NCBI GenBank assembly: GCA_023262195.1 | Contig: JALRDM010000087.1 | Coordinates: 1 to 30,455, forward strand | DNA: 30,455 bases | Direction of reading: 5' to 3' | DNA from: Salibacteraceae bacterium | GTDB lineage: Bacteria > Bacteroidota > Bacteroidia > Flavobacteriales_G > Salibacteraceae | In this document: positions 14,734-24,369 of the stretch, one piece after another | How the letters are laid out: every line of letters starts with the position of its first letter | Position numbering within the stretch: position 1 is the stretch's first letter | Notes under the pieces: model-generated | Seen by the model: the letters and a program-made list of their open reading frames with translations, nothing else | Told to the model about the DNA's origin: nothing | The model's database searches: none | Made by a program: the position numbers and the translations under genes

Positions 14734-17361
14734 TTAATTAACCACAATTGTTTGCGTGAACCGCTGTCCATCTTTCTCTAAGACAAGCAGGTAACTTCCT
14801 GCAGCTAGTTCAGATACATTTATTGTAGCCGTGCTTTCTAGAGACTTTGCGTTTGCTACTCTTTGTCCTTCTATATCAAACAGGTTGATTTGAGCTCCGA
14901 TTAAGCCCTCAGATAGCTCCACATTAATTAGGTCAGTAGCTGGATTGGGGAATGCCGTCACCCTGTTTTCCAAGAGTTCAGATGTCCCTGCCACAAGTAT
15001 CTCAACAGCCAAACTATCTGAACCTCGACAGCCATTAATGTCTGTTTCAGTTACGTAAACCATCCCAGATGGTCCTGCGCGCCATGCAACAATTGCGGCA
15101 TTAGCCGTAGAAGAAACCACGTCTCCTGTTCCATCCGTACTCCAGTCAAAGATAGACCCATTGGTGGCGGGTACTGTGTAATTAAAGTTTGTCCACCACT
15201 GAGCCGAAACAGCTCCAGATATGGGCCCAACCACTGGGTCTGGGTGGATAGGATTATCTGAAATGGTGAACAATTCCGTAACCGTTTCCGAATTCGAATC
15301 TGTCACAGTCACAGTGTATGTACCTGGTGTAAGGCCCGAAATATCTTCCGTAGTAGCGTTGTTGCTCCAAGCATAACTGTATGGCGGAATACCGTTCAAC
15401 ACAGAGATGTCGATTACCCCATTGTTGTCCGTTTGGCATGTTTTGTCAGACACTACCCCGGTTACCGACATATTAAGGATTACAGTGGAATCGACAAAAA
15501 AGCTATCCATAGCTGTACAGCCGAGTGAATCCATTACCGTTACCATATACCATCCTGCGGAAAGGCTATCAATATCTTCTGAAGTATCTGAGTTGCTCCA
15601 CATGTATGAAAAAGGAGCGGTGCCTCCAGATACAGTTAAATCGATGCTTCCATCATTCGTAGATGGATCACTTGTGGCAACTGTAGTTGCTGATATTACA
15701 ATAGAATCCGGTTCTGTAATGGTGAGCGTATCGGAAGTAGCGTTTAAAAACGTGTCGGTCAATACAAGGGTTAACTCTGATGCAGGTAGATTCATAAACA
15801 TGATGGTGGTATCTACGGTGCCCGTAATGACTTCATTCGTCATTATGGCATCTGTTCCTGTGGCTATGAGTCCTGATTGATATGCAGATGCGTTTCCGTT
15901 GAATGTGCCTGTGCAGTGTAGCCGCTCATTTGGGCCAATGGCTACAGAATTAAACGCCTCAGTAACCGCGCTGGTGCCCCCGAAATTTTTGCCCCATATT
16001 TCATTCAAATTTGGCCCGAGCTTTCCTGTAAAGCAATCTGTACCCACTCCGCCATTTGTAATAAACGTAGAATCTGCAAAGTTATAGGAAAGGGCAAACT
16101 CACCTACAAACACAATGTAATCGTCCTCTCCTGAAACATCTAAATCTAGTATACCATCTCGGCCACCACCGCCCATTTGATACACATCTTCAATAACGCC
16201 TGAGGTATCCAAATATGCAATGTAGCCATCAAAGTTGCCCGCAGAGGTGCTAATGGAGCCAGCATAGCTCAAGGTGTTTTGAAAACGGCCGCCTACATAT
16301 AGTTTTTCTCCTGATGGACTAATGTCAATCGTGAAAGCATCATCTTCTCCAGGTCCGTTCCCTCCTTCGGCCCAAATCCAATTTCCCAAGGTATCAACCT
16401 TGGCCACAAACACATCTTGACCAGTAGCAGAATTCAACGTGTTCGAGCCAAAAGCAGCTGTGCCATAATAATAGCCCGTGGTGTATACATACTCAACCAC
16501 CCCATTAACAGAGTGAGGCACCAAGTCCCGAGCGACATCAAAACTAGATCCTCCTGCTGCCGCTGCCCAATAATTGGTAGTAAGCGAAGTATCAAAACAG
16601 GTAACGAAAAGGTCATATGAGGCACTTGAGTTTAGTGTGGTTCCGCCTAGATTGATGCTTCCGGTGAAGTCGCCAGATACATACAGGCGATCATCTTCTC
16701 CAACAGAAATATTTGTTGTTTCGTCAATCCCCGCGTTGCCAACTTGCAACACTGTATCAATGGTACCAGTAGGAATATCCGTTTTCATGATAAATCCTTG
16801 GTAGCTCCCAGTTGAAACTACTATTTCAGTTCCGAAAGATGCGGTTTGCTCAAAATATCCAACGGTAAAAGCTTTGTCTCCAACAATTTCGGAGCCATAA
16901 GCAGCACAAAATGCATTGCCTCCACCTGTGATTGCGTGTGCCCACAAAATACCGTTTGATGCAGCGTCATAAGCAGCTACCCATCCTGAACCTCCGGCAG
17001 CAGCATTAGCGTAAAGGGTAATACTATCCAGTACTATCGAATCTTCAAAATACCCCGCTACCACAAAAACATCACCGATGGAAGTAGCTCCAGCAGCTAT
17101 GCCAGTACCTTGATCTGTACCGGCTCCACCTCCTTGCTTTAGTCCATGGTAACCATCGTTTTTAAGTTGATGGAAGGTCCATTCGTTTGTGTCTTGTATG
17201 ATTGTAAGTGGCGCATAGCAACCAGACAAGCTGTCGACAGTTACAACGCCACTCGAGTCTCCAAAACAAGCATTGTTGACTTGAGAGGTTAAAAGGCTCA
17301 CTTGTGCAGTGGTGTATTGAGTTGCAACCGCGGCTATTAAAACTAATACGAGCTTTTTCAT
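14734..17361 (-). CDS. Large T9SS-secreted protein with SprB repeats
   Basis: About 875 residues from ATG 17361 (MKKLVLVLIAAVATQYTTAQ signal peptide); ATG at 17370 is an alternative. Residues about 70-520 hold repeated units on the pattern GxDxxxD...VYVxGxF (DDRLYVSGDFTGSINLGG, GEKLYVGGRFQNTL, EDDYIVFVGEFALSYNFA), as in SBBP-type propeller repeats. Then come two SprB repeats with the signature DGSIDLTVSGGTAPFSYMWS...LSAGWYMVTVMDSLGC and GVIDISVLNGIPPYSYAWSN...LTPGTYTVTVTDS. The end is a type A T9SS sorting domain (VTAFPNPATDLINVELSEG, INLFDIEGQRVANA, SELAAGSYLLVLEKDG). SprB-type repeats occur in gliding adhesins and other surface proteins. It is on the same strand as hemCD but 80 bases away, with no obvious link. 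Confidence 0.85.
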   Translation of the reverse strand: MKKLVLVLIAAVATQYTTAQVSLLTSQVNNACFGDSSGVVTVDSLSGCYAPLTIIQDTNEWTFHQLKNDGYHGLKQGGGAGTDQGTGIAAGATSIGDVFVVAGYFEDSIVLDSITLYANAAAGGSGWVAAYDAASNGILWAHAITGGGNAFCAAYGSEIVGDKAFTVGYFEQTASFGTEIVVSTGSYQGFIMKTDIPTGTIDTVLQVGNAGIDETTNISVGEDDRLYVSGDFTGSINLGGTTLNSSASYDLFVTCFDTSLTTNYWAAAAGGSSFDVARDLVPHSVNGVVEYVYTTGYYYGTAAFGSNTLNSATGQDVFVAKVDTLGNWIWAEGGNGPGEDDAFTIDISPSGEKLYVGGRFQNTLSYAGSISTSAGNFDGYIAYLDTSGVIEDVYQMGGGGRDGILDLDVSGEDDYIVFVGEFALSYNFADSTFITNGGVGTDCFTGKLGPNLNEIWGKNFGGTSAVTEAFNSVAIGPNERLHCTGTFNGNASAYQSGLIATGTDAIMTNEVITGTVDTTIMFMNLPASELTLVLTDTFLNATSDTLTITEPDSIVISATTVATSDPSTNDGSIDLTVSGGTAPFSYMWSNSDTSEDIDSLSAGWYMVTVMDSLGCTAMDSFFVDSTVILNMSVTGVVSDKTCQTDNNGVIDISVLNGIPPYSYAWSNNATTEDISGLTPGTYTVTVTDSNSETVTELFTISDNPIHPDPVVGPISGAVSAQWWTNFNYTVPATNGSIFDWSTDGTGDVVSSTANAAIVAWRAGPSGMVYVTETDINGCRGSDSLAVEILVAGTSELLENRVTAFPNPATDLINVELSEGLIGAQINLFDIEGQRVANAKSLESTATINVSELAAGSYLLVLEKDGQRFTQTIVVN

Positions 17362-17443
17362 TTTGATCATGGATTTTGACGTCTGTTAACGTAGTGATAC
17401 GAACTTGCACCACCATAGGTTTGACAAAGGTGTTAAAAAACAG

Positions 17444-19000
17444 CTAAGAGCAAAGCAAAGCAAACAGCTCAGCTTGATGTGGAATATCGGCTATCAAAGG
17501 TTGAGCTCCGTGTTTCTTTATTTCTGCAGCGGTACTATTTCCAATGGCGATGACCTTCTTTAGTTTACCCAAGTCATTTCCGCCATCGACAAAGCCTGTG
17601 ACATTACTCGGACTGTAGAAGATTGCAGCTTCTGGAAGGTTTTCGAGCTTTCGAGCAATAATATTGGTTCGGTAGGTTTCAACCTCAATTACTTGATCTG
17701 GACTCAACAACTTTGCGATACTTCCTAAGGATTGATTTGATGATGGAAATAAGACCCGTTGATCGCCTACAACTTTGCTTATTTCGATTGCAACCTCATT
17801 CGGTTGGCCTGCATTTGGGATGAAATCAATCTTATCAAGGTATCGGTGCAGAGCGCGAGCAGTGGACTCACCAAATACAGCCGTTCGTTTATCCTTAATT
17901 TGTACTTCATTAACATTTTGAAAAAATGCGTCAACGGCATTTGATGATGCGAAGAAAATCCAGTCAAAATCGTTGGGTAATTGAAATTTAACTGGTTCCA
18001 CCTCTATGAATGAAGTCTGATGCACTTTAACATCAAACTGCCGACAAGCCCTTAGGATGTGCGATGCCTCATCTTGATGTTTGGTGATTAATACTGATTC
18101 TGGTGCAGACATTTTGGAGATTTTATCAAATCTCGAAAGCGCATCTTCTACATTACTGGCGGAAAACCGAATCCGTTTTGGGAGCATAGTCCAGTCTTGC
18201 CCAAAGCTCACACTCACATTGAAATGATCCTCTTGTGGTTTGGCATATACCCCAATTGGTATGTGACAACCGCCTCCGAATCTAGATAATAATGCTCTTT
18301 CAATCTGTATGGCATTTCGTGTAGATCGATCATCAAGCCGCTTAATGGTTTCTATCAGCCCCGCATCATCACTCCTACATTGATAGGCCAGCACTCCTTG
18401 TGCCGGTGCAGGCACAAAAATCCTTGGATCCAACTCCCATTTTTTCAAGTCCGAAACATCAAGTTGAAGCCGCTCAAGACCTGCTGCTGCAAGCAATATG
18501 GCATCAAAGTCACCATTTCGAAGCTTATTCACACGCGTAGGAACGTTACCTCTTATATCCTTTATTTCAACATCCCCTCTGAGCGCGAGGATTTGAGACT
18601 TGCGCCTGGCCGATGAAGTCCCAACAACTGCGGACTTTTTAAAACCAAATGGCATGGTATGATCGATTGCATTTGGTCGAATGAGTATAACATCGGATGG
18701 GTTCGCGCGCTGACTAACTCCAGCAATAATCAATCCTGGAGGCATTTGCGTTTCAAGGTCCTTATGCGAGTGTATAGCTACATCGATGGAGCCTTCGAGT
18801 AAAGCAGACTCAATTTCCTTCGTAAAAAATCCTTTTCCCTCGATTTTATCGAAGCTTAAATCTTGAATACGATCTCCTTTGGTAGTGATGATTTTTATTT
18901 CCGAATCAACTCCAATGGCCGTCAGAGAATCTTGAAAAAAATTCGCTTGCCACAACGCCAAATCGCTGCCCCGACCGCCAATGATAACTTTCTTACTCAC
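17444..19000 (-). CDS. hemCD: Fused hydroxymethylbilane synthase / uroporphyrinogen-III synthase
   Basis: 518 residues; the start is GTG at 19000, overlapping the hemA stop by 8 bases (GTGAGTAA). Residues 1 to about 297 are hydroxymethylbilane synthase: GGRGSDLALWQA, catalytic Asp in AIHSHKDLE, cofactor-binding basic block GTSSARRKSQI, DIRGNVPTRVNKL, and the dipyrromethane-attachment Cys in GGGCHIPIG (about 242). Residues from about 298 to the end are uroporphyrinogen-III synthase-like (ESVLITKHQDEASHIL, DWIFFASSNAVDAFF, AVFGESTARAL, ATIFYSPSNV-like AAIFYSPSNVTGF, IAIGNSTAAEIKKHG). The fusion would convert porphobilinogen to uroporphyrinogen III without releasing the unstable linear tetrapyrrole. 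It lies directly after hemA. There is no internal stop or start that would suggest two genes. Confidence 0.9.
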   Translation of the reverse strand: MSKKVIIGGRGSDLALWQANFFQDSLTAIGVDSEIKIITTKGDRIQDLSFDKIEGKGFFTKEIESALLEGSIDVAIHSHKDLETQMPPGLIIAGVSQRANPSDVILIRPNAIDHTMPFGFKKSAVVGTSSARRKSQILALRGDVEIKDIRGNVPTRVNKLRNGDFDAILLAAAGLERLQLDVSDLKKWELDPRIFVPAPAQGVLAYQCRSDDAGLIETIKRLDDRSTRNAIQIERALLSRFGGGCHIPIGVYAKPQEDHFNVSVSFGQDWTMLPKRIRFSASNVEDALSRFDKISKMSAPESVLITKHQDEASHILRACRQFDVKVHQTSFIEVEPVKFQLPNDFDWIFFASSNAVDAFFQNVNEVQIKDKRTAVFGESTARALHRYLDKIDFIPNAGQPNEVAIEISKVVGDQRVLFPSSNQSLGSIAKLLSPDQVIEVETYRTNIIARKLENLPEAAIFYSPSNVTGFVDGGNDLGKLKKVIAIGNSTAAEIKKHGAQPLIADIPHQAELFALLCS

Positions 19001-20240
19001 TTACCGAGTCTTTTAAGTCTTGATCAAGGATTACTTCTTTCGCGATTTTCATAGGTACCGAGACGTATTTCTTCTCTAAATAATTGAGCATCTCCAGCGT
19101 TATTTCTCGATCCTCATCACTCATGGTCATGAGTCGAGAAGCGAAGGTTTTTTCAATCGCATTTGTCTTGATTTCCTTCATAATTGATGGAACCTTTTGC
19201 ATGGCGAGTTCCAACTTTCGCGTTCGAAAAACTTCTACAAATTCAGCCAAACGCTGCTCTACCAATTCTTCGCAACGAAACACCTCTTTTTCTCTGGTTT
19301 TCAGATTTGCTTTGGCAATTTCCCTTAGGCTTTCCACTGATATGTAATCAACATTAAACATGGCAATCACATCTGGGTGAATATCCTGGGGAACGGCTAA
19401 ATCTAAGACCACTTTTCGATTATTTGACCCGTTGTAAGCATGTTTGAAGAGATCTACATCAACAATTGCTTGCTCTGAGCCCGTGCAAGTAATGAGCACA
19501 TCAAACCCAACCAATTTTGATTTGAGTTGATCTAACCCAAAACCTTCGCCATTAAGGTTTTTGGCGAGCTTTTCAGCTTTTTCGGCCGTCCGATTGAAAA
19601 CCCGCGTCTGTTTGAAATTGAACTTTTTCAAATTCCCGGCAATGGCCTCAATGGTCTGTCCTGCACCAATAAATGCCACGCTCTGATCTTCGTTTAAGTT
19701 TCGATCCAACAGCTGATGATAGCCGAGGTTGACCACCGATATAGGCTTGGTGGCTATGTTGGTTTCTGTGTACACCTGCTTGGCACATTCAATCGCTTTC
19801 TGTATCGAAATCCGTATGAAATGGCCGGTCATGCCCGCGCTTTTAGCCAGTTCATATGCCTGACGTACTTGGGTAATTATTTCTCTTTCTCCTACTATGA
19901 GGGAATCAAGTGAACTGGCAACATGAAACAGATGCCTTATCGCATCTAGGCCATGATAAATTCTTGCCTTCTCAATCGCTAAGCGCTTGGTATGCTGCTC
20001 AATACTTGGGTATGCCGCGTCTAAAAACTGCTGTAAAAATTCATCTGTGACTTCTTGCGTTGAACGGATAAAAAACTCTACCCTGTTGCAAGTAGAGATC
20101 ATCATAAACTCTTTGATCGAAAACTTCTTGCGTATTGGTTTGAAACGATCTACTTGCTTATCCGCTTCTACGTGAAATTGACCTACGGCATCTAGTCCTA
20201 GGTTTCGATGAGTAAACGCTATGATATAAAACTGCTTCAA
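18993..20240 (-). CDS. hemA: Glutamyl-tRNA reductase
   Basis: 415 residues, normal for the family. It reduces glutamyl-tRNA(Glu) to glutamate-1-semialdehyde with NADPH, the first step of the C5 tetrapyrrole pathway, in the cytoplasm. The catalytic Cys is in MISTCNRVEFF (Cys51). The conserved HLFHVASSLDSLIVGEREII block and the NADPH-binding FIGAGQTIEAIA (about 185) are present, and a helical dimerisation domain follows (about 320-415). The start is TTG at 20240: the N-terminus KQFYIIAFTHRNLGLDAVG fits the family from there and no ATG is available. A weak start may limit synthesis. It is first in an operon with hemCD, which its stop overlaps. Confidence 0.95.
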   Translation of the reverse strand: MKQFYIIAFTHRNLGLDAVGQFHVEADKQVDRFKPIRKKFSIKEFMMISTCNRVEFFIRSTQEVTDEFLQQFLDAAYPSIEQHTKRLAIEKARIYHGLDAIRHLFHVASSLDSLIVGEREIITQVRQAYELAKSAGMTGHFIRISIQKAIECAKQVYTETNIATKPISVVNLGYHQLLDRNLNEDQSVAFIGAGQTIEAIAGNLKKFNFKQTRVFNRTAEKAEKLAKNLNGEGFGLDQLKSKLVGFDVLITCTGSEQAIVDVDLFKHAYNGSNNRKVVLDLAVPQDIHPDVIAMFNVDYISVESLREIAKANLKTREKEVFRCEELVEQRLAEFVEVFRTRKLELAMQKVPSIMKEIKTNAIEKTFASRLMTMSDEDREITLEMLNYLEKKYVSVPMKIAKEVILDQDLKDSVSE

Positions 20241-20554
20241 ATTCGGGTGCGAAATTCTCTTGAGACTCCCATCATTGTGTCATAACAATGTCAAGGTACG
20301 AGAGGTAACGTTTTCATTTTTCCATTTTAACCTATCTGGTCCAATCAAACCGTTTGGCTCTCAAACAGGACAATTAAGCTGTTTTCGCTCATACGGTCTC
20401 ATTTGACTGACCAACATTACGATAAGAATAACCATTTCGGCAAGCAGGTTGTTTTCTCTTACTTGCCCCTCTTAAAAAGCTAGGTGCAAAAAACCAAAAA
20501 ACCCTGCCACGCTTCCATGCGGCAGGGTTTCCCTTTTCAACTTATGTTAATCCT
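20241..20554. promoter_or_regulatory. hemA upstream region with a small palindrome
   Basis: No gene is seen here. CATTGT (20273-20278) and ACAATG (20285-20290) form a 6-bp inverted repeat with a 6-base spacer, 33 bases upstream of the hemA start, a possible operator. No exact TAnnTTTG box was found. The far end holds the nrdA terminator. Confidence 0.3.
20496..20530 (-). terminator. Intrinsic terminator after nrdA
   Basis: AAACCCTGCC (20499-20508) and GGCAGGGTTT (20521-20530) form a perfect 10-bp stem with a 12-base loop, 25 bases past the nrdA stop. Read on the minus strand it is followed by T-rich sequence (TTTTTGG then TTTTTT). Confidence 0.85.
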
Positions 20555-22957
20555 TTAGCTTCCGCACATCTCGCAGTCGTCTGGATTATCCAGTGAGCAT
20601 GCAATCTCTGCTTGGCGTTGCTCTAAGCTTACTTCTTCTGCTCCTGTTGCCGAACCTTCTTCAACTTTCGCAGTTTCTGGCTTTGGCTCTTCGAGCTTGC
20701 TTTTATCCAAGGTGAACTTAATGGCATCGCGTGCAGCTTTGGTGCGGAGGTAATACATTCCGGTTTTCAGACCCGCTTTCCATCCGTAGAAATGCATTGA
20801 AGTAAGCTTCGCAAAGTTGGCGTTCTCCATGAAGATGTTGAGCGATTGGCTTTGGTCAATGTACGCACCTCGATCAGCACTCATCTCAATAATCACCTTC
20901 TGGCTTATCTCCCATGCTGTTTTGTAAAGCTCCTTTAAGTTATCTGGCACATCATCTATTTCCTGCACAGAACCATTGGCCGCGATCAACTTATTCTTTA
21001 TGGTATCATTCCATTTGTCAAGCTTTACCAAATCACGCAAGAGGTGCTTATTTACCACGGCAAACTCCCCGCTCAAAGTTCTTCGGCTATATATGTTTGA
21101 GGTATATGGCTCAATGCATTCATTATTTCCAAGAATTTGGCTGGTAGATGCAGTCGGCATTGGTGCCATGAGTAGTGAGTTTCGCACACCGTGCTCTTTG
21201 ATTTCGTCTCTCAGTACATCCCACTCCCAACGATTTCCTGGCTCTACATTCCAAAGATCAAATTGGAACTTGCCTTGAGAAATTGGCGAACCTTCGTACG
21301 TTTCGTATGGCCCATGTTCCTTGGCTAAGTCTTTGGATGCTGTCAATGCCGCATAGTAAATCGTCTCGAAAACATCCTTGTTGAGCTGCTTAGCTTGCGG
21401 TGAGTCGAATGGATAACGCATTAAGATAAATGCGTCCGCAAGTCCTTGCACACCTAAACCGATTGGTCTATGTCTGAAATTTGAATTCTTCGCTTCAGGC
21501 ACTGGATAGAAGTTTCGATCAATGATCTTATTCAAGTTTTTGGTTGCCACGTAGGTGATCTCAAAAAGCTTGTCGTGATCAAACTTGCCTTCATTCACAA
21601 ACTTTGGTAATGCAATAGATGCCAAGTTGCAAACCGCTACCTCATCTGGTGCAGTGTACTCAACAATCTCCGTACAAAGGTTTGAGGACTTAATCGTGCC
21701 CAAGTTTTGCTGGTTCGATTTTGAATTTGCCGCATCTTTATACAGCATGTATGGAGTACCGGTCTCGATCTGAGACTCTAGAATCTTAAACCAAAGGTCT
21801 TGTGCCTTAATGGTCTTCTTAACTTTTCCTTCCTTTTCATACTTAGTGTAAAGTTTTTCAAACTCTTCGCCCCAGCAATCAGAGAGTCCTGGGCATTCGT
21901 CTGGACACATAAGCGACCAATCACCACCTTCTTCCACACGCTTCATGAAAAGATCCGGAGTCCACATTGCGTAGAATAAATCTCTTGCCCGCTGTTCTTC
22001 CTTACCATGATTTTTCTTCAAATCCAAGAAGTCAAACACATCGGCATGCCATGGCTCAAGATAGATCGCAAACGAACCTTTGCGTTTTCCGCCTCCTTGA
22101 TCTACGTAACGAGCTGTATCGTTAAATACTCTCAACATCGGCACAATTCCGTTGCTCGTTCCATTCGTTCCTCTGATGTATGAACCCGTAGCTCGGACAT
22201 TGTGAATTGACAGTCCAATACCACCTGCAGACTGCGAAATCTTAGCACACTGCGTAAGTGTATCGTAAATGCCGCTAATGCTGTCATCTTTAGTTGTTAG
22301 CAAGAAACAGCTCGACATCTGTGGTTTTGGCGTGCCCGCGTTAAATAGCGTTGGTGTGGCGTGTGTAAACCATCGCTCACTCATCAAATCATACGTTTCG
22401 ATGGCAGCGTCAATATCTTCTTTGTGAATTCCAATGGCTACACGCATAAGCATATGTTGTGGACGTTCCACAACCTCGCCATTGATTTTCAAGAGATACG
22501 ATCGCTCCAAGGTTTTAAAGCCGAAATAATCGTAACCGAAATCGCGATCATAGATGATGGTGCTATCAAGTTGCTCCGCGTTATCTTGAATAATCTTATA
22601 CACATCATCAGCAAGCAGAGGCGCTTTTTTATCCGTATGTGGATCAATGTAGTTATACAATTGCTCCATGGTTGCCGAAAACGATTTCTCCGTGTTCTTG
22701 TGCAGGTTTGAGACTGCGATTCGAGACGCGAGCAGCGCATAATCTGGATGTGACGTAGTCATAGAAGCTGCCGTTTCAGCAGCGAGGTTATCGAGTACGG
22801 TAGTAGTCACACCATCGTAAATACCTTCGATCACCTTCATTGAAATTTTAACTGGATCAACACTGGAGTGCAGACCGTAGCACAGCTTTTTTATTCTACC
22901 GGTGATCTTATCGAATTTCACCGCTTCGCTGCGCCCATCTCTTTTAATTACAAACAT
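20555..22957 (-). CDS. nrdA: Ribonucleoside-diphosphate reductase, alpha subunit (class Ia)
   Basis: 800 residues. With NrdB it reduces ribonucleoside diphosphates to deoxyribonucleotides. An N-terminal ATP-cone occupies about 1-90 ([20 protein letters not shown]), the allosteric activity site. Active-site features are the first redox Cys in [20 protein letters not shown] with the second catalytic region, and [16 protein letters not shown] with the partner Cys and Glu. The radical-transfer tyrosines lie near the C-terminal [17 protein letters not shown] block. The extreme C-terminus CEMCGS carries the CxxC pair that is recharged by thioredoxin or glutaredoxin. Sequence style is close to the eukaryotic-type R1. 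It follows nrdB on the same strand with 47 bases between, and a terminator follows. Confidence 0.97.
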   Translation of the reverse strand: MFVIKRDGRSEAVKFDKITGRIKKLCYGLHSSVDPVKISMKVIEGIYDGVTTTVLDNLAAETAASMTTSHPDYALLASRIAVSNLHKNTEKSFSATMEQLYNYIDPHTDKKAPLLADDVYKIIQDNAEQLDSTIIYDRDFGYDYFGFKTLERSYLLKINGEVVERPQHMLMRVAIGIHKEDIDAAIETYDLMSERWFTHATPTLFNAGTPKPQMSSCFLLTTKDDSISGIYDTLTQCAKISQSAGGIGLSIHNVRATGSYIRGTNGTSNGIVPMLRVFNDTARYVDQGGGKRKGSFAIYLEPWHADVFDFLDLKKNHGKEEQRARDLFYAMWTPDLFMKRVEEGGDWSLMCPDECPGLSDCWGEEFEKLYTKYEKEGKVKKTIKAQDLWFKILESQIETGTPYMLYKDAANSKSNQQNLGTIKSSNLCTEIVEYTAPDEVAVCNLASIALPKFVNEGKFDHDKLFEITYVATKNLNKIIDRNFYPVPEAKNSNFRHRPIGLGVQGLADAFILMRYPFDSPQAKQLNKDVFETIYYAALTASKDLAKEHGPYETYEGSPISQGKFQFDLWNVEPGNRWEWDVLRDEIKEHGVRNSLLMAPMPTASTSQILGNNECIEPYTSNIYSRRTLSGEFAVVNKHLLRDLVKLDKWNDTIKNKLIAANGSVQEIDDVPDNLKELYKTAWEISQKVIIEMSADRGAYIDQSQSLNIFMENANFAKLTSMHFYGWKAGLKTGMYYLRTKAARDAIKFTLDKSKLEEPKPETAKVEEGSATGAEEVSLEQRQAEIACSLDNPDDCEMCGS

Positions 22958-23004
22958 TGGCTTAGGTTTATTATGATTTTCTAGAGTTTGGAGGTAGGAT
23001 TATC

Positions 23005-23985
23005 TTAAAAGTCTTCGTCCATTTTGAATACTTGAGACTCGCTGCCTGAAGCAACTCCAGCCTTTTGATATTCAGCTACACGCTTCTCAAAGAAATTGGT
23101 CTTGCCTTGCAGGCTGATCATTTCCATAAAGTCAAATGGGTTTTCTGAATTGTAAATCTTATCGCAATTGAGTTCTGAAAGCAACCTGTCTGCAACAAAT
23201 TCAATGTATTGCTGCATCAACTTCGCGTTCATTCCAATCAATGAGACTGGAAGTGACTCTGAAACAAACTCCTTTTCAATATCTACCGCATCACGAATGA
23301 TTTTAGTAACCGTTTCTTTCGAAAGTTTGTTGATTACATGGTCGTTGTAAAGCAAACACGCAAAGTCACAGTGCATGCCTTCATCACGCGAAATCAACTC
23401 GTTACTGAAACTCAACCCAGGCATGAGACCTCTTTTCTTCAGCCAGAATATTGAGCAGAAAGACCCCGAAAAGAAAATACCTTCAACCGCAGCAAACGCT
23501 ACAAGTCGCTCTGCAAATGATCCATTATCAATCCAGTTGAGCGCCCACTCCGCTTTTTTCTTCACGCAGTCCATCGTCTCGATTGCATTAAAGAGCTTAT
23601 CCTTTTCTGCCTTATCCTTAATGTACGTGTCAATCAGAAGAGAGTATGTTTCACTATGAATGTTTTCCATAGCGATTTGGAAGCCGTAGAAAAACTTTGC
23701 TTCCGTGTATTGAACCTCTGCAACAAAATTTTCTGCAAGGTTTTCATTCACAATTCCATCGCTTGCCGCGAAAAAGGCTAAAACGTGTTTTATAAAGTAA
23801 CGCTCATCATCGTTCAACTTATGTTCCCAATCATGCAAATCTGGACCAAGATCAATTTCTTCCGCAGTCCAAAAACTTGCTTCTGATTTTTTGTAGAACG
23901 ACCAAATATCATCGTGTTGAATTGGGAATAAAACGAAGCGTCTTGGGTCTTCTTTTAGGATTGGTTCTTCTTGCATTTTGCTCAT
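23005..23985 (-). CDS. nrdB: Ribonucleoside-diphosphate reductase, beta subunit (class Ia)
   Basis: 326 residues from ATG 23985 ([10 protein letters not shown]); ATG 23976 is equally possible, and an upstream in-frame ATG at 24033 adds a basic, low-complexity leader unlike the family. It houses the di-iron/tyrosyl radical site. Ligand and radical regions are visible: AEEIDL (Asp/Glu), [17 protein letters not shown] (Glu ligands), [20 protein letters not shown] (radical Tyr in FYGF, Glu and His ligands) and the second-half helix with [19 protein letters not shown]. The end VFKMDEDF is the tail that docks on NrdA, like FTLDADF of eukaryotic R2. It is first in the nrdB-nrdA operon. Confidence 0.95.
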   Translation of the reverse strand: MSKMQEEPILKEDPRRFVLFPIQHDDIWSFYKKSEASFWTAEEIDLGPDLHDWEHKLNDDERYFIKHVLAFFAASDGIVNENLAENFVAEVQYTEAKFFYGFQIAMENIHSETYSLLIDTYIKDKAEKDKLFNAIETMDCVKKKAEWALNWIDNGSFAERLVAFAAVEGIFFSGSFCSIFWLKKRGLMPGLSFSNELISRDEGMHCDFACLLYNDHVINKLSKETVTKIIRDAVDIEKEFVSESLPVSLIGMNAKLMQQYIEFVADRLLSELNCDKIYNSENPFDFMEMISLQGKTNFFEKRVAEYQKAGVASGSESQVFKMDEDF

Positions 23986-24369
23986 TTTTCTTGTGTTACT
24001 GTTCCTCTTTCCATGCATCAGTTTCGACTTCAACCGAAACGGTCAACACCCCTGATTTTGAGGTGACAATGGCCCTAAGCTGAAAATCTCAACTTTAATT
24101 AACTTGCTGAAAAACAGGTAGTTAAAACCAGCCTTTGCTAGTCTAGCAAAAGACATTGAACAATGCCTTCCGTTTTAATGCGAAGCAAATCTTGAGAAAA
24201 ATGTCCCTCGAGGCAAACCATTTTCATTAACAATTACTCAAGGTTTTAAACACTCGAAAAATATTTGAGCTGTTTAAAAATTAATTTCCCCAACCTTAAC
24301 CCAATGTTAACGCGACATGCGAAAAAATGAACTTGTTAATTGGGAATAAAATCAACGACATAATTTGTT
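23986..24369. other. nrdBA upstream region, no gene seen
   Basis: No coding frame is supported. It contains the 17-base palindrome listed separately and a larger imperfect hairpin: TTTTAAAC (24244-24251) pairs with GTTTAAAA (24272-24279), with CTC/GAG and AAA/TTT pairing inside. The hairpin lies about 90 bases past the DUF3109 stop and could slow or end leftward transcription, though no T-run follows. No exact TAnnTTTG box was found for nrdB. Confidence 0.4.
24134..24150. promoter_or_regulatory. 17-base palindrome upstream of nrdB, candidate operator
   Basis: TTTGCTAG and CTAGCAAA are perfect 8-base arms around a single T. With a 1-base centre it cannot form a good RNA hairpin, so a dimeric DNA-binding protein is the more natural reading. 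It lies about 150 bases before the nrdB start. It does not look like the known NrdR box. Confidence 0.4.

Noticed and set aside
15407..15880. Open frame on the plus strand (157 codons)
   Set aside because: It is the antisense of the SprB-repeat region; its composition mirrors the repeats and nothing in it resembles a protein family.
17444..19000. Two separate genes, hemC and hemD
   Set aside because: The frame is continuous through both domains with no stop or internal start signal at the junction.
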